Source: JBFJKD01 sp038106145
GTDB taxonomy: Bacteria > Pseudomonadota > Gammaproteobacteria > Pseudomonadales > Porticoccaceae
Direction: 5' to 3'
Assembly: GCA_038106145.1 (NCBI GenBank)
Contig: JAYODD010000010.1
Coordinates: 54,326-118,325 of the forward strand
Length of the DNA: 64,000 nt
Below the pieces are notes generated by a model. That model was not told the DNA's origin, did no database searches, and worked only from the letters and a program-made list of their open reading frames with translations. The position numbers were made by a program, and so were the translations under genes. This document shows, one piece after another, positions 60,678 through 64,000 of this stretch (its first letter is position 1; each line of letters begins with the position of its first letter).

Positions 60678-61472
60678 CTAAAAGTTTTCCTTCAAATACG
60701 CCTGCGCCAATCGGGCGGCATTGCTATTGCCAGCTGCGACACCAGTCAGGATGGATTTTGCCTTGGCCTTATCGCCCTGCAAGTGATAAACCTTGCCCAA
60801 TTTGAAGGCCGCATCCGGCGCTTTGCGGTGCTCGGGGTATTGATCGACAACGACGGAAAAGGCCTTGCTGGCATCGGCGTACTGACTTTTGAGCAGGTAA
60901 ATCTCACCCAACCAATAATAGGAGTTAGGTATATGCTGGCCGTTGGGATAGTTACCAATATGTCCTTTAAAGGCGCTTACCGCCTTGTCGATCTGCCGCT
61001 CCTTAACCAGGTTGTAAGCCGCGTCGTAGGCCCGCTGCTCCGCATCGCTGGCCGGTGCGGGGGAGGGTCCCGGAGTTCTGGCCCCATTATCGCCGGAATT
61101 GGAAGCGGCGTCAGAAAACCCTGCATCCCCATCGCCGACAGCGCGCTCAGGCGGCGCCGGGCCATTGGTGCCGCTACCGCCGCCACTGAGGCGACTGTCG
61201 AGGTCGAGGTAATCTTCCGACTGGCGTTGCTTTAACTGTTGCAGTTGATGCTGTTGCTCTTCGAGCATGCCGCGCAACTGACGCACTTCGTCTTCGAGAA
61301 TTTGCAGCCGGTTATAGGTGTCCGGGGCCTGTGCAGGGGGCGCCGCGGTCGTACCGTAGCTGGTGTTTGATACGGGGGAATTGTGCTGCCGTCCCAGTTC
61401 TGTGACTGGTGCCGGCGCTGCTGCGACTGCGAGTGCAGCTGAAAAAAAAGGCAAAATAAGCAGGTTACGCAA
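60678..61472 (-). CDS. cpoB: Cell division coordinator CpoB (YbgF)
   Basis: CpoB couples peptidoglycan synthesis by PBP1B to Tol-driven outer-membrane constriction. I choose the TTG at 61472, with AGGA 8 nt upstream, since it gives a normal signal peptide (about 1-20); an ATG-type start at 61526 adds a charged leader. The 264-aa product has a Gln-rich coiled coil (about 55-95), a Gly/Pro/Ala linker, and C-terminal TPR repeats (about 140-262). Confidence 0.9.
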   Translation of the reverse strand: MRNLLILPFFSAALAVAAAPAPVTELGRQHNSPVSNTSYGTTAAPPAQAPDTYNRLQILEDEVRQLRGMLEEQQHQLQQLKQRQSEDYLDLDSRLSGGGSGTNGPAPPERAVGDGDAGFSDAASNSGDNGARTPGPSPAPASDAEQRAYDAAYNLVKERQIDKAVSAFKGHIGNYPNGQHIPNSYYWLGEIYLLKSQYADASKAFSVVVDQYPEHRKAPDAAFKLGKVYHLQGDKAKAKSILTGVAAGNSNAARLAQAYLKENF

Positions 61473-61551
61473 TGGCTGTATCCTGTCGCTTAAAAACGTG
61501 GCCGCCGCCCCTCGGACAGCGACCACGCCTGTTTAACTTACTAGGTGCAAC

Positions 61552-62040
61552 TTACTTCAGTTCAACGCGGCGATTCAGCGCCCACGCACCTTCGTTGCTT
61601 TCCATTACCGCCGGGCGCTCTTCACCATAGCTGATAACTTCGACCATGCTGCTGTCTACGCCTTGCAGTGCCAGGAATTCGCGTACGGCGTTAGCCCGAC
61701 GCTCGCCCAGAGCCATGTTGTACTCGCGGGTACCGCGCTCGTCGGCATGACCTTCCAGGCGGATATTTACCGGTCTGGCGCGCAGACGCTCTGCGTGCAG
61801 AGTCAGCGCAGCTCTCGCTTCCGCCCGCAATGTTGCCTGGTCGAAATCGAAGTAAAATACGGTGTCGATACCGCCCGCATCGTAAACCGATCCGCTCAGG
61901 CCATCATCCGAAACTGCGCCAGTAGCAACGCCACCGGTGCTCGCGGCAGGCTGGGGTTCTGTGGACGTACTGGAACAAGCACTGACCAGTACAGCCAGAA
62001 AAGCAACTAACAAACCAGATTTAACATTGTGACTAATCAT
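61552..62040 (-). CDS. pal: Peptidoglycan-associated lipoprotein Pal
   Basis: Pal anchors the outer membrane to peptidoglycan and binds TolB during division. The 162-aa product has a lipobox LVSAC (about C22), a Ser/Thr linker and an OmpA-like domain with LEGHADERGTREYNMALGERRA, the Pal signature. The order tolB-pal-cpoB is conserved. Confidence 0.96.
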   Translation of the reverse strand: MISHNVKSGLLVAFLAVLVSACSSTSTEPQPAASTGGVATGAVSDDGLSGSVYDAGGIDTVFYFDFDQATLRAEARAALTLHAERLRARPVNIRLEGHADERGTREYNMALGERRANAVREFLALQGVDSSMVEVISYGEERPAVMESNEGAWALNRRVELK

Positions 62041-62139
62041 CTCTATCTCCTGTGGTCTCCCTTTTTAGTTGGAGCGTTGTTTTGAAAAAACGGCGTACTG
62101 TACCTGATTCTTTTATTCCCCGCTATAGTTCTTTTAACT

Positions 62140-62145
62140 ATTATA
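62140..62145 (-). promoter_or_regulatory. Possible -10 for pal
   Basis: A perfect TATAAT lies at the 3' end of tolB on the minus strand, 100 bp before the pal start codon. The -35 region (AAAGAC) is weak. Pal may be read both through tolB and from here. Confidence 0.35.
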
Positions 62146-62146
62146 A

Positions 62147-63460
62147 CTACTGCCCGCTATAGGTCTTTAGCAGAGGCGACCAGGCTGGTTCGCGGACGTC
62201 CCCCTGGCGGGACGGCAAAATATACCGCACCCGGCTGTCCAGAGATACCGCCGCCAACACGCCTTTACTGCCCTGCTTGGTAGCATAGATCAGCATGGCC
62301 CCATTGGGGGCCACCGTCGGCGACTCGTCCAGCGCCGTCTCGGTCAATGTGCGCATTCTACCGCTAACCAGGTCCTGGGTGGCAATCAGGTAGCGACCAT
62401 CACGGCGGTGCACCATCACCATCGTCCTGCCATCCGGCGCAACCTGCCCGCGGGAATTGTAGGACCCCTCAAAGGTTAGCCGCTCTACGGCCCCGGTGCC
62501 AATCGTTAAACGGTAAATTTGTGGAGCACCGCCGCGATCGGAGGTAAACACAATCGCCCGGCCGTCAGGAGTCCAGCTCGGTTCCGTATCAATCGCAAAG
62601 TGATGCGTCAGTCGCGTAAACGCCCGGGTGACCAGGTCGAACAGGTAAATCTCGGGGTTGCCGTCCTTGGAGAGCACCAGCGCCAGCCGGCGTCCATCTG
62701 GCGACCAGGAAGGCGCGCCGTTCAACCCGCGAAAATTGGTCAGCTGCTCGCGGTGGGCGTCCACCAGGCGCTGGCGAAAAACCGCGGGGCGTCGGGTCTC
62801 AAACGACACGTATACCAGCTCCTGTCCGTCCGGCGACCACGCGGGCGACATCAGGGGCTCCCGGGACTCGAGCATCAGGCGCTCGCGGGCACCGTCCGCA
62901 TCGGAAATCATCAGTCGATAGGTGATCTGCCGATTCGGCGCCTGGGTCGCCGTCACATAGGCCAGACGGGTAGAAAACGCACCGGGAATACCGGTAATCG
63001 CCTCGTAAACCGTATCGCTGATAAAGTGTGCGATATCGCGCAACTCCCGCTCCGAACCCTGCACCATGCGCGTAAACAGCATGCGCTCGCCGTTGACCTC
63101 CAGCAAGCTGAAGGTGACCTTTAAACGTCCGTCGAAATCCCGCACCACCTCGCCCACTACCACGTATTCCATACCCACGATGCGCCAGTCCCGGAAATAT
63201 ACTTCCTTGGCGGTCGCCGGATAGGACAGCATATTGATTTTTGACATCGTTCTGAACAGGCCACTACGATCGAGATCGGCGGATACGATGTTGCCGAGGT
63301 CTTCACTCAGCGTGCCGCCTCCGCGTAGCGTCATGGGTACCACCGCGATATTGGTGGGCTTATCCAGACCACGGGTAATTTCGATTGCCAGCTCCGCGAA
63401 CGCCGGCGGCGCAAAAAACATCGCGGTCAGCAGCCAGCGTACACACAAATTTTTACTCAC
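62147..63460 (-). CDS. tolB: Tol-Pal system protein TolB
   Basis: TolB is a periplasmic beta-propeller that shuttles between Pal and TolA. From the GTG at 63460, with GAGGTGG five bases upstream, the product is 437 aa. It has a signal peptide (FFAPPAFA), an N-terminal domain (about 22-160) and six WD40-like blades with recurrent SPDGRR motifs. An alternative GTG at 63472 overlaps the tolA stop. Confidence 0.95.
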   Translation of the reverse strand: MSKNLCVRWLLTAMFFAPPAFAELAIEITRGLDKPTNIAVVPMTLRGGGTLSEDLGNIVSADLDRSGLFRTMSKINMLSYPATAKEVYFRDWRIVGMEYVVVGEVVRDFDGRLKVTFSLLEVNGERMLFTRMVQGSERELRDIAHFISDTVYEAITGIPGAFSTRLAYVTATQAPNRQITYRLMISDADGARERLMLESREPLMSPAWSPDGQELVYVSFETRRPAVFRQRLVDAHREQLTNFRGLNGAPSWSPDGRRLALVLSKDGNPEIYLFDLVTRAFTRLTHHFAIDTEPSWTPDGRAIVFTSDRGGAPQIYRLTIGTGAVERLTFEGSYNSRGQVAPDGRTMVMVHRRDGRYLIATQDLVSGRMRTLTETALDESPTVAPNGAMLIYATKQGSKGVLAAVSLDSRVRYILPSRQGDVREPAWSPLLKTYSGQ

Positions 63461-63468
63461 ACACCACC

Positions 63469-64000
63469 TCACTGTCTTAGATCTTCCGGTCTGAACACCA
63501 GTTTAAAACGCCGAAATTGTCGCTCGAACGTGGCGCGGGACGTATTGGCCAGTTCCTGTAACCGTTCGAAGCGCTCCACCTTATACACCGCCTGTTCAGC
63601 AGCCCGGTCAAACGCACCATTGCCGCTGGAGCGGGTCACCGCCACGCTAATCACCCGCCCGGTAGGCGCCAGCTGAATCTGCAGTTCAACCTGCATGCCG
63701 TTGCGCGCGCTTGGGGGGCGACTCCAGTAACTGCCGATTAGCTCCTGAATATAGGCTTCATAGGTGCTCACCAGCTCACTGTCTTCGAGGGATTCGGAAA
63801 CCGCTTCCTCCTGACTAATGGCCTGCGCCAGCTCCGCCTCACGCGCTTTACGTCGCGCCTCTTCCTCCCGTTTGCGCTGCGCGTCGGCCTGCCGTTTTTG
63901 CTCCTGCTGCCGCTTCTGCTCCGCCAGCTTGCGTTGCTGGTCCTGCTGGCGTTTTTGTTCCGCCTGGCGCGCGGCCTCCTGCGGTTTTTGCTGTTGCTCC
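63469..64000 (-). CDS. tolA: Tol-Pal system protein TolA, 5' part outside window
   Basis: TolA spans the periplasm from the TolQR motor to Pal and TolB. The visible 176 codons cover the end of the long Ala/Lys/Gln/Glu coiled coil (from the right edge to about 63830) and the C-terminal domain III (WSRPPSARNGMQVELQIQLAPTG; FDRAAEQAVYKVERF). The membrane anchor is beyond position 64000. The stop codon is 8 bp before the tolB start. Confidence 0.93.
   Translation of the reverse strand, partial: EQQQKPQEAARQAEQKRQQDQQRKLAEQKRQQEQKRQADAQRKREEEARRKAREAELAQAISQEEAVSESLEDSELVSTYEAYIQELIGSYWSRPPSARNGMQVELQIQLAPTGRVISVAVTRSSGNGAFDRAAEQAVYKVERFERLQELANTSRATFERQFRRFKLVFRPEDLRQ

Noticed and set aside
1..64000. 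CRISPR arrays, insertion sequences, prophage or integrase genes
   Set aside because: I found no regularly spaced repeats, transposase, integrase or phage structural motifs, so the accessory regions show no mobile-element signature.

Overview
This window is a chromosomal segment of a Gram-negative gammaproteobacterium. It has a full BAM/Lpx outer-membrane block, the Tol-Pal system, the succinylase lysine/diaminopimelate pathway and FabV. Gene order resembles Pseudomonas and neighbouring orders such as the Cellvibrio/Spongiibacter/Halieaceae groups: map-glnD-dapC, dapA-bamC-MBL-purC, and tolB-pal-cpoB-queE-queC-tRNA-Lys-nadA. The species cannot be fixed from sequence alone. Two 10-base N runs (11639-11648 and 13371-13380) and a low-complexity patch (13259-13370) show that this is a draft scaffold.

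Layout. 1-643: the N-terminal part of a FabH-like ketoacyl synthase. 753-15184, all on the minus strand: the classic translation/envelope block, transcribed rpsB-tsf-pyrH-frr-uppS-cdsA-dxr-rseP-bamA-skp-lpxD-fabZ-lpxA-lpxB-rnhB. 15479-27239: map, glnD, dapC, nth, a retropepsin-like protein, a nitroreductase, an ArsC/Spx-like protein, dapD, a GNAT-histone deacetylase fusion and dapE. 27363-37809: EamA transporter, rsmJ, two small lipoproteins, then purC, an MBL nuclease, bamC and dapA, an LpxL-type acyltransferase, DUF2789, a second MBL protein and fabV.

38090-40886: a compact accessory module. It holds a halohydrin dehalogenase-type SDR, a TauE/SafE anion exporter, a styrene oxide isomerase homologue and a FAX/metaxin-type glutathione transferase. 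41320-45512: aceE-aceF. 45845-51680: an M16 lipoprotein protease, a PerM/AI-2E transporter and BepA. 51775-57773: an accessory acyl-CoA set (AMP ligase, CitE-like lyase, MaoC hydratase, nitroreductase, old yellow enzyme, PaaG-like crotonase). 57870-64000: nadA, tRNA-Lys, queC, queE, cpoB, pal, tolB and the 3' part of tolA.

How it works together. Most of the window is housekeeping: outer-membrane assembly, lipid A, isoprenoid, peptidoglycan precursor and phospholipid synthesis, and acetyl-CoA supply. The least ordinary part is 38090-40886. Its two catalytic families form and isomerise epoxides (halohydrin to epoxide plus halide; epoxide to aldehyde). They sit next to a putative anion exporter and a glutathione transferase, under a perfect 17-bp palindrome, with no styrene catabolic genes nearby. 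I propose this as a candidate undescribed epoxide/halohydrin-handling module. Other notable signals are a palindrome shared by the spacers of two putative promoters (FabH-like gene and aceE), a DnaA-box cluster in a convergent intergenic region, and the acetyltransferase-deacetylase fusion between dapD and dapE.
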